This document shows positions 1-9,861 of a DNA stretch of 64,000 nucleotides, one piece after another. The notes beneath the pieces are model-generated. The model was not told the origin of the DNA and ran no database searches. It worked only from the letters and a program-made list of their open reading frames with translations. Positions within the stretch are counted from its first letter, which is position 1; every line of letters starts with the position of its first letter. Origin of the DNA: CAXWPM01 sp965206125 (GTDB lineage Bacteria; Acidobacteriota; Terriglobia; 20CM-2-55-15); the NCBI GenBank assembly GCA_965206125.1, contig CBDBIN010000042.1, positions 1 to 64,000 on the forward strand, in the 5' to 3' direction. Position numbers and translations under genes: made by a program.

Positions 1-31
1 GAAGAACCTCTCGAAGGAAGGTGAACACCGG

Positions 32-2181
32 ATGATAGTCCGCACGTTTTCGCGAATTGTTGGCCACAGGCTCGCGCTGTTGATCGTCGGATCCGTCCTG
101 CTGACGCCCATCGGTGTGCTTGCCGACTGGGGGATTGGCCGTGGGGTCTTGCTCCACCATGCGGCCAGCGTGGAATCTGCCGCATCGGGATCCCGATTCA
201 GCGTCGAGTGTTCCGGGGATGGCACGGGCTACTACACGATCGCCATTGTGTACGTCAATCGAGCATTGAAATTCACCGAAGACCTTCAGATCGACCTTGA
301 GGTCTACCGCGGCGGCGCCTTGCACTACACCGCCGGAAGCGGTTTGGATCTGGCCACGGGATTGCCCGGCGTCTACGCGATGCAGCCCGGTGACCAGGTC
401 TTTAACCCGGCGCGGCAACACTTCTGGGTAGCCGCACTCCGTGAAGGCGTTGAGTTGAGAATCCTGGCCGACGGGGAGCTGTTGGACACATTCGACCTGA
501 ACGGATCCGATCGGACTATCCTGGCCACGCTGGATCGATGCGCGTCAGGAGCGCCCTTGCCGGTGCGTACAACCGACGATGTCGCCGACGACACGCCGGC
601 TCAAGACGCCGTGTCTGGACTGACGGCCCTCGGGTACGAGGCGAATCCGGCGGAGTTCAAGCGGGCGGTCGAGGACGGAAACGCCCAAGCTGTCGATCTG
701 TTCCTTGCCGCGGACGTCGGTCTCGATGGGTTCGTCGGTGTGGACCTGATGTTGGCGGCAGCGGCCGGCGGACACGTCGACATCGCACGGTCCCTCCTCA
801 ATGCCGGAGCCGACGGAGCGGCTGGCCTCTGGGAGGTGCTTGGGTTTTTGGGAGACTTGACGGACGCGAGCGCCGTTGGGGTCCTCTTGGAGGCGGGCGT
901 CAGCGCGAACAGCCCGATGCCGGACGACGCCTTCGCTATGTCTGAAGGGCGGCTCCTGGAGGGCTTCCTCTTCGAGAATGCGCTGGGCATGCTGATGTCA
1001 GGGCTTGTGGCCGACGGGCCCGAACTGTTCGAGGTCTCGAGGCTGTCGACCACGGCCTGGACCTCAACGCGATCAGCGAGGAGGGAGAAACCGTCTTCCA
1101 TAGTGTCGTGCTTTGGTGGAGCGAGGCCACGCCGGATATCCTGCGTCTCCTCGTCGACGCGGGAGGCGACATCAACCTGGCTGGCGCCGGGACCGACCCG
1201 CCAGTCTTGATCGGCACGTCCTTCATGGGCCCGGCAGAGGTCGAAACGCTCCTGACCCTCGGCGCCGATCCGGATCTTCGGGACGGAGACGGAAGGAACG
1301 CGGCACTGATCGCCGCGAAACAAGGAGCCTGGGAAACCCTGAGCGTGTTGATCGATGCCGGGGCGAACTTCTCTACTCCAGATGGTTCCGGCAATACAGC
1401 CCTGCTCCACGCGCTGCTCCAGGGAAGTGCCGAAATGGCCCGGACCTTGATGGATGCCGGGGCAGACGTCCCGGACGCAGCGACTACACGCCTCTACCTG
1501 GCCACCGGGGAGGGCAACAGCACCGAGATAGACGCGGCTCTGTCCGATGAACCATCGGACGAGGCCCTGAATGGAGCGTTGTTGATCGCCGTTCGAGTCG
1601 AGAGCGACTCCTCCGTGTCGAGGCTGCTCGCGGCGGGAGCCGACCCGGATTCAATGGATGAACAGGGGAATCCGATTCTGTTCGGGGCCGTGTTGTCGGA
1701 TCGGATGGAAGTCGTGGACGCCCTGCTCTCCGCTGGGGCGAGTCTGGACGCCCGAAGCAGCGCGGATGAAACCGTCCCCGAGGTCGCCGCGGGTTCCGGC
1801 AGCCTTTCCGTGATGACAATGCTGCTCGAGAACGGGCTGGACCCCAACACATCTTCTGAGGAGGGACGTACCCTCCTCATGAGAACCGCATCGGCGGGTT
1901 CACTCAGCATCGCATTCCTTTTCGGCTCAGCGGACGTCCTCGACCGCGGGGCATACTATGCCGAAAGGCAAGACGAATTCTCGGGTCACGCCGAGGTAGC
2001 CAAGCTACTGATCGACCGAGGCGCGGACGTCAACGCTGCCGACTCCTTCGGCGGCACCACAGCCCTCATCGACGCGGTCATGGTCGGCAACGGACCGGTC
2101 CTGCGTCTCCTGATCGAGACAGGTGCCGACCTCGATCATCAAAACCAAGTGGGCAGGACCGCGCTCGACCAGGCCCGCTAA
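32..2181 (+). pseudogene. Secreted ankyrin-repeat protein, frameshifted (copy 1 of a tandem pair)
   Basis: The start ATG at 32 follows an AAGGAAGG-type ribosome site. Residues 1-31 form a signal peptide or anchor, followed by a beta-rich domain of about 150 residues and then ankyrin repeats (motifs such as ARSLLNAGADG and LLTLGADPDLRDGDGRNA). The reading frame breaks near 1045: relative to the paralogous copy downstream, four bases (TTCG) are missing after CTG at 1043-1045, and the protein continues in another frame from about 1050 to a TAA at 2179-2181. That TAA is in frame with the next copy, which has GAG at the matching place. Ankyrin repeats mediate protein binding; the partner is unknown. 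Either a sequencing error or a true disruption would explain the break. Confidence 0.75.
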
Positions 2182-3910
2182 CAGGGAGAGGGTTTTGAGT
2201 TCATCGTCGACATGCTCGTGGAGGCGGGGGCCGGCGGAGGCGCGTCCAGATTGGCAGACCTCGGGTACGAGGCCAATGAGACTGAGTTCAAGCGGGCGGT
2301 CGCGGAAGGAAGCGTCGAAGCCGTCGATCTCTTCCTGGATGCGGGATTCGACCCACGTTGGCACGGCGAAATAAGCGAAGGATGGATTGAGCTGCTGGTG
2401 GACCCTCCGCTGCTTTCCGACGCGGCGACCAGTGGACACGCCGACGTCGCGAGATCCCTCCTCAACGCCGGAGCCGACGGAGCACTCGGCCTGAGGTCGG
2501 TGCTGAACGACATGGTGGTCGATCTTGACGCCATTCGACTGCTCCTGGACGCGGGGGCGAGCCCGAATAGCCAAGTGCTGTTTGAGGTGCCCTTTAACGA
2601 TCGCCTCCTCGAGCAGTTCCTCATCGAGAACGATCTGGCCTACCTGTTGTCGGGGTCTATGGCTGTCGGGCACCCTCGTGAGCTGTTCGAGGTCGTACGC
2701 CTGTTCGTCGACCACGGTCTGGACCTGAACGCGATCAACCAAGAGGGAGAAACCATCTTCCACACCGTCGTCACAACGTGGACTGATTCCACACCGGATA
2801 TTCTCCGTCTCCTTGTCGACGCGGGAGGCGACGTCAACATGGCTGGCGCTGGGGCCGTATCACCCATCTTGCTCACCAGGGTCTCCCTGGGTGCCTCACT
2901 AGCTCCGGGCGAGGTCGAAACGCTCCTGACCCTCGGCGCCGATCCGGATCTGCGGGACAGCAACGGGAGGAACGCGGTGCTGATCGCTGCGGAGGAAGGC
3001 ACCTGGGAGACCCTGAGCGTGCTGATCGCAGCCGGCGCGGACTTCTCTACGCCGGATGATTCCGGTGATACCGCACTTCTCCACGCGCTGCTCCAGGGAA
3101 ATACCGAAATGGCCCGTACCTTGCTGGATGCCGGCGCAGACGTCCCGGATGAAACCACTGCTCAGCTCTATCTTGCTACTGCGGAAGGCAACGACGCCGG
3201 TATCGACGCGGCTCTATCGGGTGGACCGTCAGCCGAAGACCTGAATGGAGCTCTGTTGATCGCCATTCGGATCGAGAACGACTCCGCCTTGTCTCGGCTG
3301 CTCGCCGCGGGAGCCAACCCGGATTCGCCGGATGAAGACGGAAATCCGATTCTGTTCGAGGCCGTTTTGTCGGATCGGATGGAAGTCGTGGACGCCCTGC
3401 TCTCTGCGGGGGCAGGTCTGGATGCCCGAAACAGCTCGAATGAAACCGTCCCCGAGGTCGCTGCGACTGCCGGCAGCCCTACTGTGATGTCGGCGCTACT
3501 CGAGAACGGGTTGGACCCCAACACCTCTTCTGAGCAGGGACCGACTCTCCTCATGCGAACCGCGTCAGCGGGTTCACTCGGAGTCGCATTCCTTTTCGGC
3601 TCAGTCGAGGCCCTCGAGCCGAAAACCTACTGGGAGGAAAGACAGGCGGGATTTTCCGATTACGCGGAAGCGGCCGGGCTACTGATTGACCGAGGCGCCA
3701 ACGTCAACGCTACCACCGCCGGCGGCGACACAGCCCTCATCCGTGCGGTCATGGTCGGCAACGGACCGGTCGTCCGTCTCCTGATCGAGTCCGGCGTCGA
3801 CCTCGATCATCGCAACCAACTGGGCAGGACCGCGCTGATGCAAGCGCGCGAGGGGGGGGAAGGGTTCGAGTTCCTTGTCGACATGCTCGTGGAAGCGGGT
3901 GCTGGCGGGG
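616..3910 (+). repeat. Direct tandem duplication, period about 1.63 kb
   Basis: Two units, about 616-2246 and 2247-3910, encode near-parallel ankyrin arrays; identical nucleotide stretches recur at a constant offset (CTCGGGTACGAG at 629 and at 2260). Divergence is moderate, so the duplication is not recent. The first unit carries a 4-base deletion near 1045 that the second lacks. Confidence 0.8.
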
Positions 3911-3927
3911 GCGGGGACGGTGGATGA
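2212..3927 (+). CDS. Ankyrin-repeat protein (copy 2 of a tandem pair)
   Basis: This 571-residue product is built almost wholly of ankyrin repeats and mirrors the repeat part of the upstream gene at an offset of about 1,631 bases (for example the shared block LGYEANxxEFKRAV). No signal peptide is present. The ATG at 2212 lies in the same frame as the upstream reading frame, separated from it only by one TAA at 2179-2181, so copies 1 and 2 may once have been one secreted protein of about 1,290 residues. If the stop is real, copy 2 would be cytosolic or untranslated because no clear ribosome site precedes 2212. The C-terminus ends in a Gly-rich tail. Confidence 0.7.
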   Translation: MLVEAGAGGGASRLADLGYEANETEFKRAVAEGSVEAVDLFLDAGFDPRWHGEISEGWIELLVDPPLLSDAATSGHADVARSLLNAGADGALGLRSVLNDMVVDLDAIRLLLDAGASPNSQVLFEVPFNDRLLEQFLIENDLAYLLSGSMAVGHPRELFEVVRLFVDHGLDLNAINQEGETIFHTVVTTWTDSTPDILRLLVDAGGDVNMAGAGAVSPILLTRVSLGASLAPGEVETLLTLGADPDLRDSNGRNAVLIAAEEGTWETLSVLIAAGADFSTPDDSGDTALLHALLQGNTEMARTLLDAGADVPDETTAQLYLATAEGNDAGIDAALSGGPSAEDLNGALLIAIRIENDSALSRLLAAGANPDSPDEDGNPILFEAVLSDRMEVVDALLSAGAGLDARNSSNETVPEVAATAGSPTVMSALLENGLDPNTSSEQGPTLLMRTASAGSLGVAFLFGSVEALEPKTYWEERQAGFSDYAEAAGLLIDRGANVNATTAGGDTALIRAVMVGNGPVVRLLIESGVDLDHRNQLGRTALMQAREGGEGFEFLVDMLVEAGAGGGGDGG

Positions 3928-3932
3928 ATGCC

Positions 3933-5036
3933 TTAATCTCCACCCACCGACACCGTCGAAGTCTCGCTACCTCGGGTGACCGTTATGGATGAGAGCCCCG
4001 TCTCGGTAACGTACCAGACGCCATTGAACATCATGCCGTCGTCGAGATAGAACTGAATCGTTGTCTCCTCATCCATCCGGACCGTCAGATCAAAGCTGGA
4101 GGTCATAGTGAAGCCGCCCTGCTCTCCGATCTCGGCCGCTATGGAAACCAACTCCATCCCGGATAGGTCCGCGTTGATCCCCCGCAGGGTGGTGATTACC
4201 TTCGGGAAATAATCGGCAAGTTCCCTGTCACTCTCGACCACTTGTTGCTTCACACCGTCGATGTCTTCGGGCGTCGGCATGGGGACACCCGGTGGTAGTT
4301 CCAGTTGCTGCAGCATCGCGGGATAGATTCCAGCGGGCAGCCAGCATTGACTGTAGGCGACGATGCTTTCCTCTCTTAACGCGTCGACAAAGCGATGGCC
4401 CAGTATATCCAGCGCCTCCTGCTCGCCCTGCCGATCCTCCGTCTCGCCGACCAACACGGTCGATGTCTCGCCACCACGGGTAACCGTTATGGATGACAGC
4501 CCCGTATCCGTCACATACCAGACGCCGTTGACCATCATGCCGTCGTCTAGATAGAACTGAATCGTTGTCTCCTCGTCCATCCGGACCGTCAGATCAAAAC
4601 TGGATGTCTGCTTGACGCCGTCCCGCTCTCCGATGTCGGCCGTAATGGAGACCAACTCCATCCCCGAAAGATCGGCACTTATCCCTCTGAACGCTTCCAT
4701 CACTTTCGGGAAATCGTCGGCAATCTCCCTGTCCCGAGGGACCATTCCTGACATTGCACTCTTCATTTGCTCCGGCGTCGGCATGGGGACATCCGGCGGC
4801 AGTTGCAGTTGCCCTAGCATCACGGGCATCATTCCCGCGGGCAGCCAGCATTGACCAAATGCGACGATGTTCTCCTCTTTGAGCGCGTCGACGAAACGTT
4901 GGCCGAGTATGTCCAGCGCCGCCTGCTCGCTCTGCCCATCTTGCACCCTCGTTTCCTCAACAACGAGAACGGCCGAAGGCGCCGACGAGCAGGCCATGCC
5001 GACCACGGCGACTGCGGTCATTACGAAGATCCTCAT
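3933..5036 (-). CDS. Lipoprotein with two tandem copies of an uncharacterised ~168-residue domain
   Basis: The 367-residue product starts at ATG 5036 after a GGAGA-type site and has a short lipoprotein signal ending in VGMAC, so it is probably anchored by that Cys. Two homologous domains follow, beginning near residues 38 and 206 (DILGQRFVDALKEENIVAF versus DILGHRFVDALREESIVAY), each ending in a VTRGxETSTV block. The nucleotide offset between copies is 504 bases. The fold resembles the SnoaL/NTF2-like pattern of an early helix followed by beta strands, but this is only an impression. Function unknown. It lies between the ankyrin genes (convergent) and the PPC-repeat gene on the same strand. 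Confidence 0.8.
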   Translation of the reverse strand: MRIFVMTAVAVVGMACSSAPSAVLVVEETRVQDGQSEQAALDILGQRFVDALKEENIVAFGQCWLPAGMMPVMLGQLQLPPDVPMPTPEQMKSAMSGMVPRDREIADDFPKVMEAFRGISADLSGMELVSITADIGERDGVKQTSSFDLTVRMDEETTIQFYLDDGMMVNGVWYVTDTGLSSITVTRGGETSTVLVGETEDRQGEQEALDILGHRFVDALREESIVAYSQCWLPAGIYPAMLQQLELPPGVPMPTPEDIDGVKQQVVESDRELADYFPKVITTLRGINADLSGMELVSIAAEIGEQGGFTMTSSFDLTVRMDEETTIQFYLDDGMMFNGVWYVTETGLSSITVTRGSETSTVSVGGD

Positions 5037-5074
5037 GTGAGTCTCCTTTCTATACCAAAATGAATTGCGATCGT

Positions 5075-6559
5075 TCAGCGCTGCCGACCCCCGAGGAGCT
5101 CCTTCTTCTCAGCGCCGCCAGGTCGTTCTGTCACCAGTGTCAGCGTAAAGACACCGGTCGTTCCGGCCCTCCACGATGTCGCTTCGATCGTGTATGTCCC
5201 GGGTTCCAGTGTCGTCTCGATCTCGGAGTTCAGCCCACTACCGCCATCGTCGTCTGAATCGAGCACCCTCCTGTCCGATGACAGCAGATACAGGTACGTG
5301 TCAAAGTCTTCCGATACCATACGGATCGTCACTTCCCGCGTCCCGTTCAACGTAAACTCATACAGATCCGCATAGCTCGACCGCTGACTCGATTCCTCAC
5401 TCGCGCGGGTCAACTCCCCTCTGACTGTTCGCCCCGTCCCGATCGCCGGGGTGATGATCGTGTCCGACTCCAGGCTTAGGGTGTAGACGCCCATCCCTTC
5501 CACCCACCAGGACGCCGCTTCAATCGTGTATGTCCCCGGCCCCAGCGTTATCTGAATCTCGGAGTTCGTTCCACCGCCGTCGTCGTCGTCCGAGGCCAGT
5601 ACCCTCCCGGTCGACGACAGCAGGTACAGGTACGTGTCGAAATCTGTCGACTCCATCCGAATCGTCACTTCCCGCGTCCCGCTCAACGTGAACTCATACA
5701 GATCCGCACGGCTCGACCGCTGATGCGATTCCTCACTCGCGCGGGTCAACTCCCCGTTGAGGGTCCTCCCCATATCGATCGCCGTGATGATCGTCTCCGA
5801 CTCCAGGCTCAGCGTGTAACTTCCCGTGCCTATCACACTCCACGACGTCGCTTCGATCGTGTACGTACCGGCTCCCAGTGTCGTCTGAATCTCGGAGTTC
5901 GTCCGCTCACCACCGTCGTCGTCCGAGGCCAGCACCGTCCCGTCCGACGACAGCAGATACAGGTACGTATCGAAATCCGCCGATTCCATCCGAATCATCA
6001 CTTCCTGCGTGCCGCCGAGCGTGAACCCATACTCATCCGCGTAACCGGATCGCTGACTCGAGCTCTCGCTCCCGAAAGTCAGTTCCCCGTCAACCATCTT
6101 CAAGAAACCGGTGGGAATCTCGGTGATCAGGCTGAGAGCAAAGGATCCGGTCGCTCCCACCCACCACGACGTCGCTTCGATCGTGTACGTCCCAGCTTCC
6201 AGCGACGTCTGAATCTGCGAGTTCGTCCCACCGCCGTCGTCGTCGTCCGAGGCCAGCACCGTTCCGCCCGACGACAGCAGATAAACGTACGTGTCGAAAT
6301 CTGCCGATTCCATCCGAATCGTCACTTCTCCCGCCCCGCGCAGCGTGAACTCATACCGATCCGCATAGCTCAACCGCTGACTCGATTCCTCACTCGAGTT
6401 GGTCAAGTCCCCGGCGATGGTCTGATTTGCTCCAATCCTGGACTGCGCATTGAGAGGGCCTGCCCCAGCCAGCAACAAGGCTCCCAGGATGACGGAGATC
6501 AGGGATGGGTTCACGGTCAATCGGCGGGTACGAGACGAACTAGAAATCGTGTTGTCCAT
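5075..6559 (-). CDS. Secreted protein with four PPC (pre-peptidase C-terminal) domains
   Basis: The 494-residue product begins with a basic stretch and a hydrophobic signal segment (residues about 16-39), then carries four tandem beta-sandwich domains of about 105 residues, each with the PPC signature (VTIRMESxDFDTYLYLLSS ... SDDDxGxxxNSEI ... AGTYTIEATSW). PPC domains usually sit at the C-terminus of secreted proteases and are bridged by Ca2+; here no catalytic domain is attached. The DNA shows a matching tandem repeat of roughly 330 bases. It may be a surface or carbohydrate/protein-binding module array. It lies 38 bases upstream of the repeat lipoprotein gene on the same strand, so the two may be co-transcribed. 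Confidence 0.85.
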   Translation of the reverse strand: MDNTISSSSRTRRLTVNPSLISVILGALLLAGAGPLNAQSRIGANQTIAGDLTNSSEESSQRLSYADRYEFTLRGAGEVTIRMESADFDTYVYLLSSGGTVLASDDDDGGGTNSQIQTSLEAGTYTIEATSWWVGATGSFALSLITEIPTGFLKMVDGELTFGSESSSQRSGYADEYGFTLGGTQEVMIRMESADFDTYLYLLSSDGTVLASDDDGGERTNSEIQTTLGAGTYTIEATSWSVIGTGSYTLSLESETIITAIDMGRTLNGELTRASEESHQRSSRADLYEFTLSGTREVTIRMESTDFDTYLYLLSSTGRVLASDDDDGGGTNSEIQITLGPGTYTIEAASWWVEGMGVYTLSLESDTIITPAIGTGRTVRGELTRASEESSQRSSYADLYEFTLNGTREVTIRMVSEDFDTYLYLLSSDRRVLDSDDDGGSGLNSEIETTLEPGTYTIEATSWRAGTTGVFTLTLVTERPGGAEKKELLGGRQR

Positions 6560-6648
6560 AGAGCTTTATTTCAAACACAAACCACTCTGAGGGAGCCCGA
6601 TCTATCCCAACAGCCAACCCAGCCACGTATTCTCCCACCCCGGGTGGC

Positions 6649-8100
6649 TCAAGGGGCCCGCCAGCGTCCGCGTGCGAGCAGTCGCCCGCTACCTGCTTCC
6701 GCCAGGATCTGTCCATTCTCGAAGACGACCTCACCGCGGCGGATCGTCATCGTGGGCCAGCCGGTCACTTCCTGTCCTGAATAGACGGAATAGCCGGTCG
6801 CGGAAAACATGTCTTCGTCACGGACGGTCCGGGTTTCGTCCGGATCCCATAGGACGATGTCGGCATCGGAACCCACGGCGATCGTTCCCTTCTGCGGATA
6901 GAGGCCGAACAGTTTCGCCGGGTTTGACGCTGTCACGGCGACGAAGCGCTCGACCGATATGCGCTCCCCGATGACACCCTCGGAAAAAAGCATCGGGCGG
7001 AGCATCTGGAGGTTGTTCATCCCCGCCCGGTGCCGGCTGATCGTCTGCTCGGGGTCGAGCTTGACGTCCTTCATGTAGGCCACGTGATCGGTCGCGACGA
7101 CATCGACGGCGCCGTTGGCGATCCCGGCCCAGAGGGCGTCCTGATCCGTCTGCTCCCGGAGCGGCGGTTGTCCGACGTACAGGCCCCGATCTTCTCCCTC
7201 GAACCGCTCGCTCGTAAAATGCAGGTAGATCGGCCGTGTCTCCACAAAGACGGGCAGGCCGCGTTGACGCGCGTCCTCGGCGACACGCAGCGCGGCTTCC
7301 GAAGGACAGATGGACGATGTAGATCGGCGAACCGGTCGTCTCGGCCATCGCGACTGCACGCTGGGTGGCGACCACTTCTCCGAGCACGGGTCTTGCGTCG
7401 GGAAAGTACTCGAGCGACGTCTTGCCTTCGGCGGTGAGCTCAGCCACGGCATAGTTCAGGATGGAACTATCTTCGCAGTGGACCATGGTCAGGATGCCGG
7501 CATCGCCCGCCGCGTCCAGGGTCGCCAGGTACGCCCGGACGTCCTGATCGAATCCGGCGGTCCACCATGAAGACTTTGGACGCTCGTCTGTCCGGTTTCC
7601 GCCAGGGTCGCCATCTGGGCTTCCTGGGTTTCCGGGTCGTTGATCCGTGGATGCAGGATGACGTCGGCGACCGCTTGTTCTCGGATCACAGCCGCTTCCC
7701 GGTCCACGGCCTCGGCCAGCGTCTGGCCCTGGCCGGGGGAAGCGAAGTTCGAAATCGTCGTCACACCACCGGCGAGTGCGGCACGGGATGCCGTCCGATA
7801 GTCGTCGACGCGCGTCCCGCCGCCGATGTGGACGTGCGGGTCGATACCACCGGGCAGGACGTACTGACCGGACGCGTCGATGGCGCGGGCACCGGCCGGG
7901 ACGGCCAGGTCCTGGGCGATCGCGACGATCACGCCATCACGGACCAGAACGTCGGCGTCATACTGCCCTTCGGTGGTGACGATCGTACCGTTCTGAATGA
8001 CGATAACGTCGGACTGCTGAGCTCTTGCCCAACCCGCGACGCCGAAAGCGAGGGCGAAGAAAACAAGTGTCCTGAACACGAGTCTCGAGGTCGGTGTCAT
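6649..8100 (-). pseudogene. Periplasmic dihydropyrimidinase/hydantoinase-like amidohydrolase, three frameshifts
   Basis: Start ATG 8100 follows TAGGAGG; residues 1-27 form a signal peptide ending WARAQ, unusual for this normally cytosolic family. Metal-site motifs are present: DPHVHIGG, the carboxylated-lysine motif (recoverable as TSVKVFM), MVHCED, IVHLS and TDHVAY. The frame breaks three times, each fixed by removing one base: near 7578, near 7553 and near 7302. Between breaks the translation matches the family throughout, up to a C-terminal strand block. The native enzyme would hydrolyse cyclic amides such as hydantoins or dihydropyrimidines. Three indels in 1.45 kb fit either pseudogenisation or poor consensus sequence. 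Confidence 0.75.
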
Positions 8101-8197
8101 CGAAGCCTCCTAGGATTGATGGATTATACGCGGAGATTCCTGCTTGCCTTCACGGGCGATATTAACTACAGTGTGAGTATTGTGGTTGGGGGTCCGA

Positions 8198-8536
8198 ATG
8201 GCTGAACACCTCGGAGAGTTCGAACAGCTGATTCTCTTCTCGCTCGTGCGCCTGGCGGACAAAGCGTATGGTGTCACGATCCGAGGGCAAATCGCGGACC
8301 GCACGGGTCGCCAGGTTTCCTCCGGCTCCGTCTACACAACGCTGGAGCGGCTGGAGGCTCGAGGCTATGTGACCTCGATGTTCGGCGCTGCCACGCCCAC
8401 GCGCGGTGGGAAACGGAAGAAGTACTACCGTCTGGAACCCGCCGGAGCGCAGGCTTTGAACCGATCCTTCTCTGCTATCAGGGAGATGGCCAAGGGCCAG
8501 ATGTCCAAGATCGAGGAGATGCTTGGTGGATCGTAA
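8198..8536 (+). CDS. PadR-family transcriptional regulator
   Basis: The 112-residue product (ATG at 8198; a TTG at 8180 is an alternative) is the short PadR type, a winged-helix domain spanning nearly the whole chain with the family motif GSVYTTLERLEARGYV and a basic wing GGKRKKYYRLEPAG. PadR proteins are dimeric repressors of detoxification or efflux genes. In Acidobacteriota they commonly sit directly in front of ADOP permease genes; here the stop overlaps the start of the permease relic at 8523 by 14 bases. It is divergent from the hydantoinase gene across about 97 bases, which probably holds its operator. Confidence 0.85.
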   Translation: MAEHLGEFEQLILFSLVRLADKAYGVTIRGQIADRTGRQVSSGSVYTTLERLEARGYVTSMFGAATPTRGGKRKKYYRLEPAGAQALNRSFSAIREMAKGQMSKIEEMLGGS

Positions 8537-9434
8537 TCGTCGAACGCGATCCACGCCGCCGCGCCTGGCCCGGCTCCTTCTCTGGGCGCTGCTGCCCTAC
8601 GACGCCTTCGAGGTGATCGCGGGGCGACCTCGCCGAGGAGTACCCCGACGTTGTATTGCGGCATGGTGGTCGAGCTGCTCGCCGCTGGTTCTGGAACCAG
8701 ACGCTGGAATCTCTACTCTCGCGATGGACGCCCGGCCGCGCCGTCCTCCACCACCCGGCTCGCTTCCGGAACCAGGTCAACCGGAATTACTCGGCACATC
8801 GAGGAGGCATTATTGTGACGACCCTTCTCTCTATTTCCCTCTCGACCAGAGCGCGAGTCCGGATCCGCGCGTTCGGCTGGGCCGATTCGGGATCTCCGGC
8901 GTGAACATCGCGATCCGCGCTGGCGGAAGTGACGTGTGGGTTGTACGGCGCATTACCGAAGCGATCCATCGAATTGCGCCGGACCTGCCAGTCACCGACA
9001 TGCGGCCGATGGATGCGGTCATCTCGCAGAGTGTCGGGCGTTTCCGCGTTTACGGCCGGTTCTTCATCGTGTTCGGATCGGTTGCACTCTTCCTCGCTTC
9101 GATCGGCCTTTACGGCGTCATGGCGTTCGCGGTGAGCAGTCGTACGTCTGAGCTCGGCCTGAGGATGGCGCTGGGCGCGACGCGAGCCGAGGTACTCGGT
9201 TCGACCTTGGGCCAGGGCGCCAGCCAGCTCGCCAGTGGGGTCGCAATCGGCTCAGTGATAGGGCTGTGGCTCTCTCGAGGGCTGGCACAGCAGCTCTACG
9301 GAGTCGAACCCTGGGACCCCGCGGTGTTTCTGGCGGTCGTGGCGGTCCTTGTCGGCACGGGTCTCGCTGCCTGCTTTATACCGGCACATCGAGCGACACG
9401 CATCGATCCCGTCATCGCGTTGCGACACGAGTAG
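8523..9434 (+). pseudogene. ADOP/MacB-type ABC permease, internally deleted and frameshifted
   Basis: The N-terminal 30 residues (PPRLARLLLWALLPYDAFEV) match the cytoplasmic anchor of acidobacterial duplicated orphan permeases. One extra G at 8621-8624 then shifts the frame; corrected, it reads IAGDLAEEYPDVVLRHGG. After about 8760 the text jumps to the C-terminal part of the family: PSLYFPLDQ, then an FtsX-like four-helix domain from about 9020 (FLASIGLYGVMAF, SELGLRMALGATR) ending in the typical RIDPVIALRHE. A full member has about 800 residues, so roughly 500 are gone. The remaining frame is open but cannot make a working transporter. Confidence 0.8.
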
Positions 9435-9486
9435 CTGCGGCCACATCGCCCCGAATCTAAGACTGCAATAAGTGTAGGAGGCAGAG

Positions 9487-9508
9487 GGGGACAGAGGAGC
9501 CTGTCCCC
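9487..9508. terminator. Hairpin between convergent genes
   Basis: GGGGACAG (9487-9494) and CTGTCCCC (9501-9508) form an 8-bp stem with a 6-base loop between the permease relic and queD, which converge here. No long T-run follows, so it may be a weak terminator or only a structural element; it overlaps the first base of the queD stop codon. Confidence 0.4.
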
Positions 9509-9861
9509 TATCCGCGGTAGACGCAGCCCGCGTTGCAGGTCTCCGCGATCTCGAGCTTGTTCATCGCGGGCAGGTTCGGTTTGAGCCGGTCCCAGATCCA
9601 GCGCGCGAGGTTCTCGCTTGTCGGGTTCTCCAGGCCCGGTATTTCGTTCAAGTAGTAGTGATCCACTCGCTCGAAGACGGGCCGGAACGCTTCGTCGATG
9701 TCGGCAAAGTCGACCACCCAGCCCAGATGTTCGTCGAGCGGGCCCTCGACGAACACCGTGACGCGGAACGAGTGGCCGTGCAGACGGTGACACTTGTGGG
9801 TTTCGGGGAGGTTCGGCAACCTGTGGGCGGCTTCGAATCGGAACGCTTTGTAGATCTCCAT
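9508..9861 (-). CDS. queD: 6-carboxy-5,6,7,8-tetrahydropterin synthase
   Basis: The 117-residue product converts 7,8-dihydroneopterin triphosphate to 6-carboxytetrahydropterin, step two of 7-deazaguanine (preQ0/queuosine) synthesis. The zinc-binding histidines are visible in FEAAHRL and in CHRLHGHS, whose Cys is the catalytic residue; the C-terminal EIAETCNAGCVYRG closes the fold as usual. Length is typical. Its ATG at 9861 shares one base with the stop of queE (TAATG), indicating translational coupling; the pair forms a compact operon read leftwards. Confidence 0.95.
   Translation of the reverse strand: MEIYKAFRFEAAHRLPNLPETHKCHRLHGHSFRVTVFVEGPLDEHLGWVVDFADIDEAFRPVFERVDHYYLNEIPGLENPTSENLARWIWDRLKPNLPAMNKLEIAETCNAGCVYRG

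Noticed and set aside
5723..6784. 353-codon plus-strand open frame opposite the PPC gene
   Set aside because: It is antisense to a clearly repetitive real gene, has Arg/His-rich non-natural composition and no homologous motifs.
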